A stretch of DNA of 64,000 bases, taken from assembly GCF_021404305.1 (NCBI RefSeq), contig NZ_JABFTX010000004.1, positions 248,001 through 312,000 of the forward strand. Direction: 5' to 3'. The first letter of the stretch is position 1, and each line of letters starts with the position of its first letter. Under the pieces are notes generated by a model. It was not told the origin of the DNA and did no database searches. It saw nothing but the letters and a program-made list of their open reading frames with translations. The position numbers and the translations under genes are program-made. The stretch is from Billgrantia ethanolica (GTDB lineage: Bacteria; Pseudomonadota; Gammaproteobacteria; Pseudomonadales; Halomonadaceae). Shown one piece after another: positions 43,291-53,450 of this stretch.

Positions 43291-46053
43291 CTACACCACC
43301 TCCGCAGTGAAGGCGCCCGCCTCGTCGACGCCCAGGGCCACCCGGGTCACCGGCTCGCGCCGCGCCAGGCGGTCGAGCAGCGCCCGCGACACCGGCGGCA
43401 GCAGCTCGCCGTCGATCACCGACTCGAGCATGCGCGCGCCGTTCTCGCTGCGGGTGGCGCGGGCACAGATGGCGTCGCGCAGGGCCTCGTCGAGCACCAC
43501 TTCGGCCTGGCGATGGCGCGAGCGGATACGCTCGGCCAGGGTGTCGAGCTTGGCCGCCACGATGTCGCGCAGGGTGTCGGCACCCAGCGGGAAGTAGGGC
43601 ACCACCTCCATGCGCGCCAGCAGCGCCGGCTTGAAGAAACCCGCCAGCACTGGGTAGAGCGCGTCGTCCAGCGCCGCAGGCTCCTCCGCGTGGGCAACGA
43701 TGGCCTCGTACCCCAGGTTCGAGGTGAGGAAGAACACCACGTTCTTGCAATCGATCAGCCGTCCTTCCCCGTCGGCCAGCTCGCCCTTGTCGAAGGCCTG
43801 GTAGAACAGGTTGAGCACGTCCGGGTGGGCCTTCTCGACCTCGTCGAGCAGCACCACCGAATAGGGGCGCTGACGGATCGCCTCGGTCAGCAGGCCGCCC
43901 TCGCCAAAGCCCACGTAGCCCGGCGGCGAGCCGATCAGCCGCGACACGGTGTGCTTCTCCTGGTACTCGGACATGTTGATGGTGGTGAGGAACTGGCGAC
44001 CGCCGTAGAGGCGCTCGGCGATCTGCACCACGGTCTCGGTCTTGCCCACGCCGCTGGGGCCGACCAGCAGGAAGGCGCCCAGCGGGCGACCGGGACGGCG
44101 CAGGTCGGCACGGGCGGTGAGCAGGTGGCGATGCACGCGCTCGATGGCCACGTCCTGACCCTGCACCAGCCGGCCGAGATGCTCGGGCAGCTCGGTGAGA
44201 CGGGTCAGCTCGTCGCTGGTCATGCGCTCCACCGGCACCCCGGTCCAGTCGCCGATGACCTGAGCGATCTGCGCCTCCTCGACGCTGGCGTTGACCAGGG
44301 CGAACTCCTGCTGCAGCTCGGCCAGGCGCGCCTCGTGGCGGGCCAGGGCTTCGTGCGGGTCCTCGGCGGCGACAGCAGCCTCCTCGGTGCTCTCGCCAGT
44401 CCCTGCTTCGGGGCTCTCCTCAAGGCTTGCTTCAAGACCTTCTGCCGGGCTCGCACCGGCGGCATCCGCTGTCGTCACGCCCTCGCTGGCCACCTCGGCT
44501 TCGGCAGTCGCAGGCTCGACCTCGGCGTCGTCCTTGCCCGCGTCGAGCAGCTGACGATGCAGGGCGATGATCGCGTCAACGCACTCGCGCTGGTCGACCC
44601 AGGCCGCCTCGAGCCGCTCGACCTCCTCCTCCAGGCGTGCCAGGCGGGCGTCGAGCTCGGCCTCGCGGGCCGGGTCGGGGCTGCGCCCCAGCAGGCGTTC
44701 GCGATCGAGCTGTTCGCGCTCGCGCTGGGCGGAGATGTGCTCGCTCTTGAGGTGGCTGAGCCGGCGCGGCGGAGTGTCCAGCGCCTGGGAGAGCCGCGCG
44801 CAGGCGGTGTCGAGCACGTCGATGGCCTTGTCGGGCAGCTGGCGGCCGGCCAGGTAGCGCGCCGAAAGCTCGGCGGCGGCGCGCAGGCCGCTGTCGCCCA
44901 CCAGCACGCCGTGGGCGTTCTCGTAGGTGTCGCGCAGGCCGCGCAGAATCATCAGCGCCTGGTCGACGCTGGGCTCGGCCAGGGCCACCGGCTGGAAGCG
45001 CCGGGAGAGCGCCGGGTCCTTCTCGAAGTACTTCTTGTACTCGCGCCAGGTGGTGGCGGCGATGGTGCGCAGTTCGCCGCGGGCCAGGGCCGGCTTGAGC
45101 AGGTTGGCGGCGTCGCCACCGCCCTCCTGATTGCCGGCGCCGATCAGGGTGTGGGCCTCGTCGATGAACAGCAGGATCGGCCGCGGCGAGGACTTGACCT
45201 CCTCGATCACCGCCTTGAGGCGCTTCTCGAACTCGCCCTTGACCGCGGCGCCGGCCTGCAGCGCACCGAGATCGAGACTCATCAGCTCGACGTCGGCCAG
45301 CGCCGAGGGCACGCGGCCTTCGACGATTCGTGCGGCAAGGCCCTCCACCACGGCGCTCTTGCCCACCCCGGCATCGCCGATGACGATGGGGTTGTTCTTG
45401 CGCCGACGGCCGAGGATGTCGAGCATCTGGTCGATTTCCGGATCGCGGCACAGCACCGGGTCGAGCTCGCCGCGCCGGGCCTGCTCGGTGAGCGAGGTGG
45501 CAAAGCGTGCCAGGGCGCTGTCGCCCTGAGCGGCCTGGGCCGGACGCCGCCCGGCGTCGCCGGACTCGGCGCGGGGCGCTTCGGCGGAGTCGGCGGCCAG
45601 CCGCTCGAAGCCGCGACGCAGCCCCTCACGATTGATCTCGGCCAGCAGCGCGGCGCTGCGCGGCCCCACATAGCGCCCGGTGTTGTGCAGCAGAGCGGTG
45701 AAGATCAGGCCGCTGCGCAGGCTGTCATAGCTGAATTCGGTCGTGGCCAGCAGCCAGGCGTCCTGCAGCAGCTCGACCAGCAGCGGCGAGAAGCTCGGCG
45801 TGGTGACGGCCAGGTCCCGCGGCGGGCGGGTCTCCTCGGCCAGCCGTGCGCGCAGCTCGTGGAGGTCGACGCCCTGCCCTTCGAGCAGGCAGCGCAGGTC
45901 ACACAGCGGCTGATCGATCAGCGCCAGCAGCAGGTGGCCGGCGGTGACCTCGGGAGCCTGCTGCTCGGCGCACAGCACCGCGGCCTGCTCCAGGCCTTGA
46001 CGGGAAACGGCGTTGAGACGGCCGATGAGCGCGGGAAGCTCTACCCTGAGCAT
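43291..46053 (-). CDS. clpV: ClpV (TssH), T6SS AAA+ unfoldase
   Basis: 920-aa ATPase that recycles contracted sheath. N-terminal Clp domain, first AAA+ with Walker A GDAGVGKS (226-233), middle region, and second AAA+ with Walker [10 protein letters not shown] (about 663-671). The middle coil carries an unusual Ala/Glu/Ser-rich, low-complexity insertion at about residues 505-565 that is not needed by the usual fold. ATG 46053 is preceded by AGGAG. The locus has only this Clp ATPase. Confidence 0.95.
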   Translation of the reverse strand: MLRVELPALIGRLNAVSRQGLEQAAVLCAEQQAPEVTAGHLLLALIDQPLCDLRCLLEGQGVDLHELRARLAEETRPPRDLAVTTPSFSPLLVELLQDAWLLATTEFSYDSLRSGLIFTALLHNTGRYVGPRSAALLAEINREGLRRGFERLAADSAEAPRAESGDAGRRPAQAAQGDSALARFATSLTEQARRGELDPVLCRDPEIDQMLDILGRRRKNNPIVIGDAGVGKSAVVEGLAARIVEGRVPSALADVELMSLDLGALQAGAAVKGEFEKRLKAVIEEVKSSPRPILLFIDEAHTLIGAGNQEGGGDAANLLKPALARGELRTIAATTWREYKKYFEKDPALSRRFQPVALAEPSVDQALMILRGLRDTYENAHGVLVGDSGLRAAAELSARYLAGRQLPDKAIDVLDTACARLSQALDTPPRRLSHLKSEHISAQREREQLDRERLLGRSPDPAREAELDARLARLEEEVERLEAAWVDQRECVDAIIALHRQLLDAGKDDAEVEPATAEAEVASEGVTTADAAGASPAEGLEASLEESPEAGTGESTEEAAVAAEDPHEALARHEARLAELQQEFALVNASVEEAQIAQVIGDWTGVPVERMTSDELTRLTELPEHLGRLVQGQDVAIERVHRHLLTARADLRRPGRPLGAFLLVGPSGVGKTETVVQIAERLYGGRQFLTTINMSEYQEKHTVSRLIGSPPGYVGFGEGGLLTEAIRQRPYSVVLLDEVEKAHPDVLNLFYQAFDKGELADGEGRLIDCKNVVFFLTSNLGYEAIVAHAEEPAALDDALYPVLAGFFKPALLARMEVVPYFPLGADTLRDIVAAKLDTLAERIRSRHRQAEVVLDEALRDAICARATRSENGARMLESVIDGELLPPVSRALLDRLARREPVTRVALGVDEAGAFTAEVV

Positions 46054-46061
46054 GGGATCTC

Positions 46062-46907
46062 CTAACGGTAAATCTGATCGAGAAGGGTACCGACCTGGGC
46101 CGCTTGTTGATCGAGCGTCCAGGCGAAGCCCAGGTAGGCGCCGACCATGGCGACGGCGAACAGCGCGAACACGCCCCACACCGGGATGCCGCGACCGCGG
46201 TGGCGGCGCCCCGGCATGACGTTGTCGAGCGGCCGGGTCAGGCTGTCCTCGGGGGTGTCGCTGAGGGCCGCCAACTGGTCGCCGAGGGTGCGCACGATGT
46301 GCTCGTACTCCTCGCGGCCGTGGTCCATGACCTTGTAGCGCCCTTCGAAACCGAGACACAGGCAGAGGTAGATGAACTCCAGCATGTCGCGGTAGCGCTG
46401 CGGCTCCTGCTGCAGCCGGGCGAGGATCGAGAAGACCTTCTCGCCGCCCCAGGTCTCGTTGTGGAAACGCGTCAGCAGCGAGTGCTCGGCCCAACTGCTC
46501 TGGTGCCCCCAGGGGGTGCCCATCACCGCCTCGTCGATGAACGAGCAGAGCACGTAGCGGAAGGCCAGCAGGGTGGGTCGGTCGTAGCCCTGCTCGGTGA
46601 GCTCCACCTCGATGGCGGCGATCTCGTCGACCACCTGACGGTAGAGCCGATCGAGGTCGCTCATGCCGTCGAGCTGGCGCACCCGCAGCACCATGCCCAG
46701 CAGCGAGCTGGCGGCGTCGGCCAGCGGGTTGAGGTTGTAGCCGCGCAGGCGGAACCAGTACTCCTCGTCGGCGTCGAGCTGTTCGGCATGGCTGTGGATA
46801 AGCTGCTCCAGCCCGCGCTCGTCGATGCGGTCCTCATGGCGGGTGGGGGCATAGCGCGCCACGGCGCCAGCCTCGGGTTCGTATCGCGTGGTGGCAAGTT
46901 CTTGCAT
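46062..46907 (-). CDS. tssL: TssL (DotU), T6SS inner-membrane protein
   Basis: 281-aa cytoplasmic-domain protein with one C-terminal transmembrane helix (about 243-266). Family motifs: NPLADAASSLLGMVLRVRQL and EFIYLCLCLGFEGRYKVMD. It has no peptidoglycan-binding OmpA-like extension, so anchoring to peptidoglycan would need another protein. It is 3 bases behind tssK. Confidence 0.94.
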   Translation of the reverse strand: MQELATTRYEPEAGAVARYAPTRHEDRIDERGLEQLIHSHAEQLDADEEYWFRLRGYNLNPLADAASSLLGMVLRVRQLDGMSDLDRLYRQVVDEIAAIEVELTEQGYDRPTLLAFRYVLCSFIDEAVMGTPWGHQSSWAEHSLLTRFHNETWGGEKVFSILARLQQEPQRYRDMLEFIYLCLCLGFEGRYKVMDHGREEYEHIVRTLGDQLAALSDTPEDSLTRPLDNVMPGRRHRGRGIPVWGVFALFAVAMVGAYLGFAWTLDQQAAQVGTLLDQIYR

Positions 46908-46910
46908 GGC

Positions 46911-48245
46911 TTAGCTCCTGATCGCCCAGAACTGCATTTCGAGCCCGGGGAATTCGCCCGCCACATGGAAGGCGAAGCCGCTGGCACCGTCGAGCATGCT
47001 CCAGGCCTGGCTCTGCCGGTCGAGCCGGAAGTAGCTGTATCCGGCGTGGTAGGGCAGCTCCCGCGGGGCCACCGGCAGCGGCTCCAGCGGTACGCCGGGC
47101 AGCTGCAGGCTGATGAGGTCGCGGATGCGCTCCACGCTTGCCACCTTGGTCTGCTGCAGGAACAGCTTGCGCAGCCGCTCGTGGGGCATGTCGGCACGCA
47201 CCGCGAGGATGAAATCGGCGCTGTCGAGCAGGGCCGGATCGGCCAGCGGTGCCACCAGCAGGCCGTAGCGGCGCGACTGCAGCTGGATCGCCAGCGCGCG
47301 CGGCTCGAGCACGGTGGAGAGCGCCTGACGCAGGCTCTGCATCAGCATGCGGAAGGCCCGCTCGGGGTGGTCGTGGTCGTAGGCCGGATACTCCGGCGGC
47401 AACCGCGACTCGTCGGTGAAAGTCACCAGTTCACTGGCGGTTTCCAGCATGGTGGCGAACAGCCGCTCCGGATGCAGGTGACCCAGGCGCGCCAGGTGCT
47501 GGAAGCGCGGCTGGGCGCGGTTGAGCAGCTGCAGCAGCATGAAGTCGGAGACGTCGGCCACACCGGCCTGGTGCGGCGAGGCGAGGCGATGGGCGATATT
47601 GCGTGCACGCTCGCGCATCAGCCCGGCCATCTCGCCGACGAAGCGCTGAAGCACCGGCGCCGCCTGCACGTTGAGCAGCGTGGGGATGAACTGCTCGTCG
47701 AGCACCAGGCTGCCGTCGGGACGCCGCTCGTGGATGCGCGCCACCGCCAGGCAGGTGTAGGCGCTGCGGTCGTCGCGCTCGAGCAGCAGCCGCGGCGCGA
47801 CCCGGGCAACATCGAGAATCGCGGTATCGCCGTCGCGGGAGTGCAGATCGCGCACGCTGCGCTGGGCCAGGCGATAGCGGGTCGGCAGGTCGTCATCGGG
47901 CCAGCGCACCTCGCCCACCGCATCGGTGGCCAGCGGCAGGCAGAGGTAGACGAGCTGATTGGCGATACCGGCGTCGTCGATCTCCAGCGGCTGCGGCTCG
48001 ATGTCGTCGTCGGGCAGCAGGAACGCCGTACCGTCGGGCATCACACCGCTGGCACGGCTGATGGCGATGCGTCCGAAGCTCAGGTATTCGGCGTTGAGTT
48101 CCAGGGTCTGGAAGCCGTACAGGGCGTGGCTGATGCCGCGCAGGCGCGCCTCGAGCAGGCCCTCGAGGCTGCGCTGCTGCTGCTGGAAGTGCTGGGGCTT
48201 GATGAACAGCCCCTCGCTCCATACCACTCGGTTGCGGCTGGCCAT
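46911..48245 (-). CDS. tssK: TssK, T6SS baseplate adaptor
   Basis: 444-aa protein connecting baseplate and membrane complex. The N-terminus NRVVWSEGLFIKPQHFQQQQRSLE is the family signature, as is the central SLRQALSTVLEPRALAIQL type helix. Its ATG overlaps the tssJ stop by one base. Confidence 0.94.
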   Translation of the reverse strand: MASRNRVVWSEGLFIKPQHFQQQQRSLEGLLEARLRGISHALYGFQTLELNAEYLSFGRIAISRASGVMPDGTAFLLPDDDIEPQPLEIDDAGIANQLVYLCLPLATDAVGEVRWPDDDLPTRYRLAQRSVRDLHSRDGDTAILDVARVAPRLLLERDDRSAYTCLAVARIHERRPDGSLVLDEQFIPTLLNVQAAPVLQRFVGEMAGLMRERARNIAHRLASPHQAGVADVSDFMLLQLLNRAQPRFQHLARLGHLHPERLFATMLETASELVTFTDESRLPPEYPAYDHDHPERAFRMLMQSLRQALSTVLEPRALAIQLQSRRYGLLVAPLADPALLDSADFILAVRADMPHERLRKLFLQQTKVASVERIRDLISLQLPGVPLEPLPVAPRELPYHAGYSYFRLDRQSQAWSMLDGASGFAFHVAGEFPGLEMQFWAIRS

Positions 48246-48799
48246 CAGTCTTCCTTCCTCAGCTCGGCCTCGTCGGCGCGCAGATGCACCAGCAGGTGGT
48301 AGTCCTCACTGCGCGAGGCGACCCGGACCACCTTCTTCCATTCGGTCTGGTCGGGGTTGTTGTAGAAGGCGATCAGCCCGATGTAGCGGGTCTCCTCGTC
48401 GATGTCGAACGGCTCGTAGAACTTCCACTGCCCCGGCAGCAGGGTGAAGTCGTCATGCGACAGATAGTTGGTGCCCAGGGCGCCTTCCAGGTCGTTGAGC
48501 AGCTGCTGGTGGTCGGCCGCCATCAGCATCGAGTCGTCCTTGAGCTGCAGGATCTGGAAGCGCAGCGGCGTGCCCTCGCCCTCGAAGTTGGGATTGACGT
48601 CGGGCTCGGCGAGCATGGCCAGGTCGACTCGGGTCGGGCGGTCTTCGGGGTGGCCCACCGGGATCGAGGGATCGCGGATCACCTGCCAGGTCTTGCCGAT
48701 GGTGGTACAGCCGCTGAGAACCAGCGCCAGCAGCAGCACCGCCAGCCAGCTCAAGGTGCGCCCCGAGGCCTTGCTTGCGCGCAAAAGTCTTGTACTCAT
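48245..48799 (-). CDS. tssJ: TssJ, T6SS outer-membrane lipoprotein
   Basis: 184-aa lipoprotein with an N-terminal signal and lipobox (LVLSGC near residue 31). The mature part has the transthyretin-like TssJ features RPTRVDLAMLAEPDVNPN and PLRFQILQLKDDSMLMAADHQ. ATG 48799 gives this start; the frame continues upstream without support. It forms the membrane complex with TssL and TssM. Confidence 0.92.
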   Translation of the reverse strand: MSTRLLRASKASGRTLSWLAVLLLALVLSGCTTIGKTWQVIRDPSIPVGHPEDRPTRVDLAMLAEPDVNPNFEGEGTPLRFQILQLKDDSMLMAADHQQLLNDLEGALGTNYLSHDDFTLLPGQWKFYEPFDIDEETRYIGLIAFYNNPDQTEWKKVVRVASRSEDYHLLVHLRADEAELRKED

Positions 48800-48825
48800 G
48801 TTTCCTGCGTCCCGTCTTGTTGTGT

Positions 48826-50211
48826 TCACTTGGCTTCGCGCTGCTGACGTCGCACCGATTGGTCGTAGGCCTGCTCGAACACCTCCCAGAACAGCTTGGC
48901 GAAGCCCTGCTGACGGCCGGAGTTGAGCTCCTGGTAGTAATGGCGATACATCTCCCACGCCCAGCTGCCCTCGTCGTCGAGGCGGTTGCCGGCACCGCGG
49001 TAGGCGTGGAAGCGCTTGAGCAGGGCATCCGGAGCGAAGGCGTCGAGGATCGCCTGCAGCGCCTCGCCGATGGCCTCCTCCACCGCCGCCTGGTGCTGCC
49101 CCTGATGGGTCAGGCACTCGGTGACGGCCGCCGGTGCCGAGAGGTGCACCGGACTGCGGCGGGCGGAGAACAGCGTCTCCACGGTGTCGCGGTAGGGCTG
49201 GCCCAGGCGCAGCGGGTTGTCCTCGATCGGCTGCAGGCGGCGGTCGCGCAGCGGATAGCGGCTGTCGTCCTGGGCACGGTGCAGCGCCTGCAAGCCTTCG
49301 ATGGCGGCGCGCAGGGTCTGGCCGGCCTCAGCCAGGAAGTTCTGCTGCTCTTCGCTGTCGGCAAAACGCAGCTCGGCGCCCAGGGCACGCAGCAGCGGAT
49401 CGCTGCCGACGGAGCCGGCGCCGACCGGCACGCTGTCCTGCCAGCGCTCCTCGAGCTGTTCGCCTACCGAGCGTTCCAGATCGTCCAGCAGCCCTTCGTC
49501 CATTTCCCGGTTCATCTTGGTGTCTTCCTCGTATCGTCGATTGGTCGGCGCCGCTGCGCGCCACTCCAGAGAGCCGTGCTGTCCCGTATCGCCATGCCGC
49601 TGCTCGGCCAGCACGCCGAGCAGCGCATCGTCATCGCCTTGCGCCGCATCATGCTCGTGAGCCAGGGCCGTGAGCGGATCGCGCTGGCTGGCGCCGGGCG
49701 TGGCCTCGCCCAGGGCTTCCAGCGGGTCGTCGCGACGCGGCGGCGGAAAGGCGGCCGAGGGCGCGGCCCGGTAAGGCACCACGCCCTGCTCCGCCAGCAC
49801 CTCCTGCTCGTCGTCGACCAGCGCGGCAAGCGGCTGGGCGCCGGGCAAGCCGGCCTGACGGTCGCCCAGATGCACGCGCACCCGGTACTCGCCGATCCCC
49901 AGCTCGTCGCCATCGCGCAGGGCGACCCGACGATCGCGGCCCAGCGGCAGCGTGGCTTGATTGATGAAGGTGTGGCCGCTGCGGTCGATCAGGCAGAACT
50001 GGCCGTCGGCCCGGCGGATCTCGGCATGGGCCGGGCGGATCCGCCCGGCGTGGTCCTGCAGCAGCCAGTCGTCGCTCTCGGCGCTGCCCAGGGTGCCCCC
50101 CGAGGCCGCAAATACGTAGCTGCTGGTGGAGCGCCCCTCGAGCCGTTCGCTGTTGAGCACCACCAGGGTGACGGCGCTGGCGGCGGCCTGGGGACGGGAA
50201 AGATACGTCAT
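48826..50211 (-). CDS. FHA-domain T6SS protein (TagH-like)
   Basis: 461 aa. The N-terminal FHA domain (about residues 15-110) has SESDD and RPAHAEIRRADGQFCLIDRSG type strands and loops, for binding phosphothreonine. A Pro/Ala/Asp-rich linker follows, then a helical C-terminal region resembling ImpI/VasC. It suggests post-translational regulation, but no threonine kinase (PpkA) gene is in the window. It is 26 bases upstream of tssJ and 4 bases downstream of tssG. Confidence 0.85.
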   Translation of the reverse strand: MTYLSRPQAAASAVTLVVLNSERLEGRSTSSYVFAASGGTLGSAESDDWLLQDHAGRIRPAHAEIRRADGQFCLIDRSGHTFINQATLPLGRDRRVALRDGDELGIGEYRVRVHLGDRQAGLPGAQPLAALVDDEQEVLAEQGVVPYRAAPSAAFPPPRRDDPLEALGEATPGASQRDPLTALAHEHDAAQGDDDALLGVLAEQRHGDTGQHGSLEWRAAAPTNRRYEEDTKMNREMDEGLLDDLERSVGEQLEERWQDSVPVGAGSVGSDPLLRALGAELRFADSEEQQNFLAEAGQTLRAAIEGLQALHRAQDDSRYPLRDRRLQPIEDNPLRLGQPYRDTVETLFSARRSPVHLSAPAAVTECLTHQGQHQAAVEEAIGEALQAILDAFAPDALLKRFHAYRGAGNRLDDEGSWAWEMYRHYYQELNSGRQQGFAKLFWEVFEQAYDQSVRRQQREAK

Positions 50212-50215
50212 CGCG

Positions 50216-51235
50216 TTACCCTGTCATCTGAATGCGCACCCGGCGCCGCCCTGCGGCGGCACCGGCTTGGGGATTGACGAAAGTGGTCCAGCCGAGCTGG
50301 CAGCAGCCGTGGTCGCCAAGACGCATGGGCTGAACGGCGCTCTCCAGCAGTTCCAGTTCGAGGTCGTAGGCCAGCGGCTCGCGCAGCACGAAGCTGACCA
50401 GGGTCTTGAGCGGCGCATGTTCACGGCCGTCGGGCAGGAAGTCGCGGAAACGCGCCAGGCTGAGCCCCTGCAGGCACAGGGCGAACTTGCCGCCCACGTC
50501 GGCGACCCGCTCGCCGGCCACCATGTCCTCGCCCAGGGTCATGGCGCCGAGGCCGGTGCGGCTGCGCTGATCCTCGGGAATCTCGACCCAGCGGTGCACC
50601 CACTGCTCGACGCTCACGTCGTCGAGGTCGAAGCAGTGGCCGACCACGCTCTCGACCACCTCGGGCGAGCGCGAGCGCCCCGCCAGCAGGCCGGCATAGG
50701 CGAGCATCTTGCCCCAGTTGATCGGCGTCTCGCCGCGCAGCTCCTCGTCGGCCAGCCCCACCAGGGCGAACACCGCGGCGGAGAAGCCGTCGCTGGCGCC
50801 GTCCTGGTAGCGCACGTAGTGGCGATACTTGCGCCAGCTGCGATGCACCAGGGTCAGCAGGCGGTGGTTGAAGAAGTCGAGGAAATCGCGGGCCACCCCT
50901 TCGTGGTGGGCCGCCTCGTGGGCCAGCGATTCCAGGTAGTAGCCGGGCAGCGGCGACTGGGCCCCCTGCAGGCCGAAGAAACTGACTTCCAGCGCGTATT
51001 CGCCGCTCGGGCGGGACTCCAGCGCCACCACGTCGCTGCCAGGGAAGCCCAGCGACGCCGAGGCGCTGAAGCGCACTCGCTCGCGGCCGGGATGCACGTC
51101 GGCCACGCGCTCGAGATCGTCTTCATGGTGACGATGCAGCAGCTCGACGAGCTGGTAGAAATCGTAGCGCCGGGCCCCCTCGATCAGGGCCAGCGGCGCT
51201 AGATCAGGGGTTGTTGGCCCGACTGTAAGGTCCAT
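50216..51235 (-). CDS. tssG: TssG, T6SS baseplate protein
   Basis: 339 aa baseplate wedge protein. Family features: YDFYQLVELLHRHH near the N-terminus, LPGYYLESLAHE and RDFLDFFNHRLLTLVHRSWRKYRHY in the middle. ATG 51235 lies within the last codons of tssF, giving a 37-base overlap, longer than the usual 4 bases. Confidence 0.93.
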   Translation of the reverse strand: MDLTVGPTTPDLAPLALIEGARRYDFYQLVELLHRHHEDDLERVADVHPGRERVRFSASASLGFPGSDVVALESRPSGEYALEVSFFGLQGAQSPLPGYYLESLAHEAAHHEGVARDFLDFFNHRLLTLVHRSWRKYRHYVRYQDGASDGFSAAVFALVGLADEELRGETPINWGKMLAYAGLLAGRSRSPEVVESVVGHCFDLDDVSVEQWVHRWVEIPEDQRSRTGLGAMTLGEDMVAGERVADVGGKFALCLQGLSLARFRDFLPDGREHAPLKTLVSFVLREPLAYDLELELLESAVQPMRLGDHGCCQLGWTTFVNPQAGAAAGRRRVRIQMTG

Positions 51236-52962
51236 GCGTAACGTTCCTGGTTGTGACGATTGACGACGTGAAGTTCGTGGAACGAATTGATGCTGGCGTA
51301 GAGCGAGAAGAATCGTGCCAGCACGCTGCCGAACAGATAGAGGCTGCCCTCGTCGCCGAAGGCCTCCTGATCCAGGGTCATCACCGAGCGCAGGCCGCGT
51401 ACCGGCAGACCACGCTTGAGTCGGTCGATGGAGCGGGTCTCGATGTTCAGCACACCGGCGAGACGCTTCTGCGACACCCGCTCGGCCTGACGGTCGACCA
51501 GGGCGCGGAAGTCGTAGGCGCGCAGCACCGAGCACAGCGCATCGCGCTCGAGCAGCGACAGATAGTTGAGCGAGAGGTTGGAAATCAGCGTCCACAGCAG
51601 GCTGCCGTCCAGGGTCGGACGCAGCGCCGGGGTGGGCCGGGTGATGTTGCGATAGGCGGCAAACACCGGGCTGGTGTCGGTGGAAGCGATGATGTCGCCT
51701 ACCGCCAGACGCTCGGGCAGGGTGCGGTTGCTGCAGGTCAGGCGCAGCGAGATGGTCTCGCGCATGCCGACGCAGGCCTGCTCGTCGCCGCGCACGAAGG
51801 CGATGTCGTGGTCGAAGCCGTCGCCGCGCAGGCTGTCGCGCACCCGCACCCGGAAGTAGCGCGCCTCGCGGCCGCGGTCACGCTCGATCTGATGCTGGAA
51901 GCTCTCGAACGGCACGTACTGACGCGGCTCGCCGCGCATCTTGCCGCTGTCGCCCTCCAGCCAGCCCTGTACCGCATCGACGCTGAACACCTCGTAGTGC
52001 TCCGCCGCGCGGCTGCTGGGCCGAATGCGGTACTCGCTGCGCTCGCCGTTGAGATCGATGGGGTCGGCGTCGTGGCTGAACAGGTTGATCGCCGGGGCGC
52101 AATAGAGCGCCAGGTGTTCGTCGCGAACCTTGGCGTCCGCCGGCAGCGTACGCGAGAAGACGAAGCGCAGCACGATGCGCGAGGCCTGGCGCGGAGGCAG
52201 CAGGCGGCCGAGCCCCATCAGATCGACGAAGTGGAAGGCCTCGGGAAAGCACAGGTACTCCTGCAGGATGCGATAGCCCTGATGCACGTTGCGCGGATAG
52301 GGCAGCAGCGCATGCTCGCGCTCGAAACCCACCGGAGCGAGCATGTCGCGGGGCAGCGGTACCACGGCGCCGTCGATCTCCAGCTCCAGGCGCGACAGGT
52401 AGTGGCCCAGCCACAGGTAGAGCGTGCGTGCGGTATAGCCACCGCCGCCCAGGTGCAGACGCAGGTTGTCGATGCCCAGCGCATCCAGCGACTGATCGCC
52501 GTCCACGTCGAGAGCCAGCTCGACGATGGAGGATTCGCGGGAGTGTCGCGCCTCTACGCCGGCATGCATCAGCGGGTAGAGCGCCACGTCGTGGCAGATG
52601 CGAAAGCGACAGGCGGTGCCGTCGATGGGCCGCGCCGCCAGGGTGGTGCCGGCGGGCACTTCCTGACGTCCGCTGAGAGCCCCCTTGTTGGGCGTGAACT
52701 GCATGATCGTCATGCTCGGCACCGGGCGCAGATAGTTGGGCCACAGCATGGAGATCAGCGAGTGGGTGAGTTCGGGGAACTCGTCCTCGACCTTCTCGCG
52801 CATGCGTCCGGTGAGAAAGGCGAAGCCTTCCAGCAGCCGCTCGACGTCCGGGTCCGTGCTGCGCTCGGAGAGGAAACGGCTGAGGCCGGGGTTGGCCTCG
52901 GCGAACTCCCGCCCCTGCAGCTTCAGGTAATCGAGCTCATCCCGGTAATAACGATTGAGCAT
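51199..52962 (-). CDS. tssF: TssF, T6SS baseplate protein
   Basis: 587 aa. Begins with LNRYYRDELDYLKLQGREFAEANPGLSRFL, followed by RLLEGFAFLTGRMREKVEDEFPELTHSLISMLWP, the standard TssF N-terminus. It carries a typical C-terminal end with RSVMTLDQEAFGDEGSLYLFG. It is 41 bases behind tssE. Confidence 0.95.
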   Translation of the reverse strand: MLNRYYRDELDYLKLQGREFAEANPGLSRFLSERSTDPDVERLLEGFAFLTGRMREKVEDEFPELTHSLISMLWPNYLRPVPSMTIMQFTPNKGALSGRQEVPAGTTLAARPIDGTACRFRICHDVALYPLMHAGVEARHSRESSIVELALDVDGDQSLDALGIDNLRLHLGGGGYTARTLYLWLGHYLSRLELEIDGAVVPLPRDMLAPVGFEREHALLPYPRNVHQGYRILQEYLCFPEAFHFVDLMGLGRLLPPRQASRIVLRFVFSRTLPADAKVRDEHLALYCAPAINLFSHDADPIDLNGERSEYRIRPSSRAAEHYEVFSVDAVQGWLEGDSGKMRGEPRQYVPFESFQHQIERDRGREARYFRVRVRDSLRGDGFDHDIAFVRGDEQACVGMRETISLRLTCSNRTLPERLAVGDIIASTDTSPVFAAYRNITRPTPALRPTLDGSLLWTLISNLSLNYLSLLERDALCSVLRAYDFRALVDRQAERVSQKRLAGVLNIETRSIDRLKRGLPVRGLRSVMTLDQEAFGDEGSLYLFGSVLARFFSLYASINSFHELHVVNRHNQERYAWTLQSGQQPLI

Positions 52963-53003
52963 GCACGCCTCGCTTCCTGGCTGGGGCTAATCGGCTTGGG
53001 TAC

Positions 53004-53435
53004 TCAGTTCAGGCACTGGTAGCGTTTGTCGTTGAGCAATAGATCGATGGTGGCCTGGCCCTGGTCGCGACCGAGATCCACCGTGGCGTGCACCTGGAAG
53101 CGCAGCTGCAAGGGGTCGCTGCCGCGCGGCAGCGACTCCACCTCCACCTGCCGCACGCGCGGCTCGAAGCGCTCGATGCACTGACGAATGGCGCGCTGGA
53201 TGTTGCGCTCCAGGTCGAGCACGCCGATGGTCGCGTCGTTGAAGTCGAGGAGCCCCAGCTCCGGGGCACATTCGCTGTGCCCCGGGTGGCTGTTGAGCAG
53301 ATCGACCAGATGGCGCTTGATGGACTCGACGATCTCGGCAAGGCTCGCCTCGGCGCCGCTGGCTTCCGGTCGCTCGGGAGTCGCCAGACGCTCGAACAGC
53401 CGGTTGCCGAGCACGCCGCCACGGTGGATCATCAT
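53004..53435 (-). CDS. tssE: TssE, gp25-like baseplate protein
   Basis: 143-aa protein of the gp25/TssE family. Visible features are RLFERLATPE, the HPGHSECAPELGLLDFNDA segment and IRQCIERFEPRVRQVEVES. It is the first-built subunit of the sheath baseplate. ATG-ATG start at 53435; second Met as alternative. It is 15 bases behind tssC. Confidence 0.93.
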   Translation of the reverse strand: MMIHRGGVLGNRLFERLATPERPEASGAEASLAEIVESIKRHLVDLLNSHPGHSECAPELGLLDFNDATIGVLDLERNIQRAIRQCIERFEPRVRQVEVESLPRGSDPLQLRFQVHATVDLGRDQGQATIDLLLNDKRYQCLN

Positions 53436-53450
53436 GGCCGCGTCCTCCCC

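Noticed and set aside
46104..48302. 732-codon + strand open frame over tssL and tssK
   Set aside because: Antisense shadow of T6SS genes.
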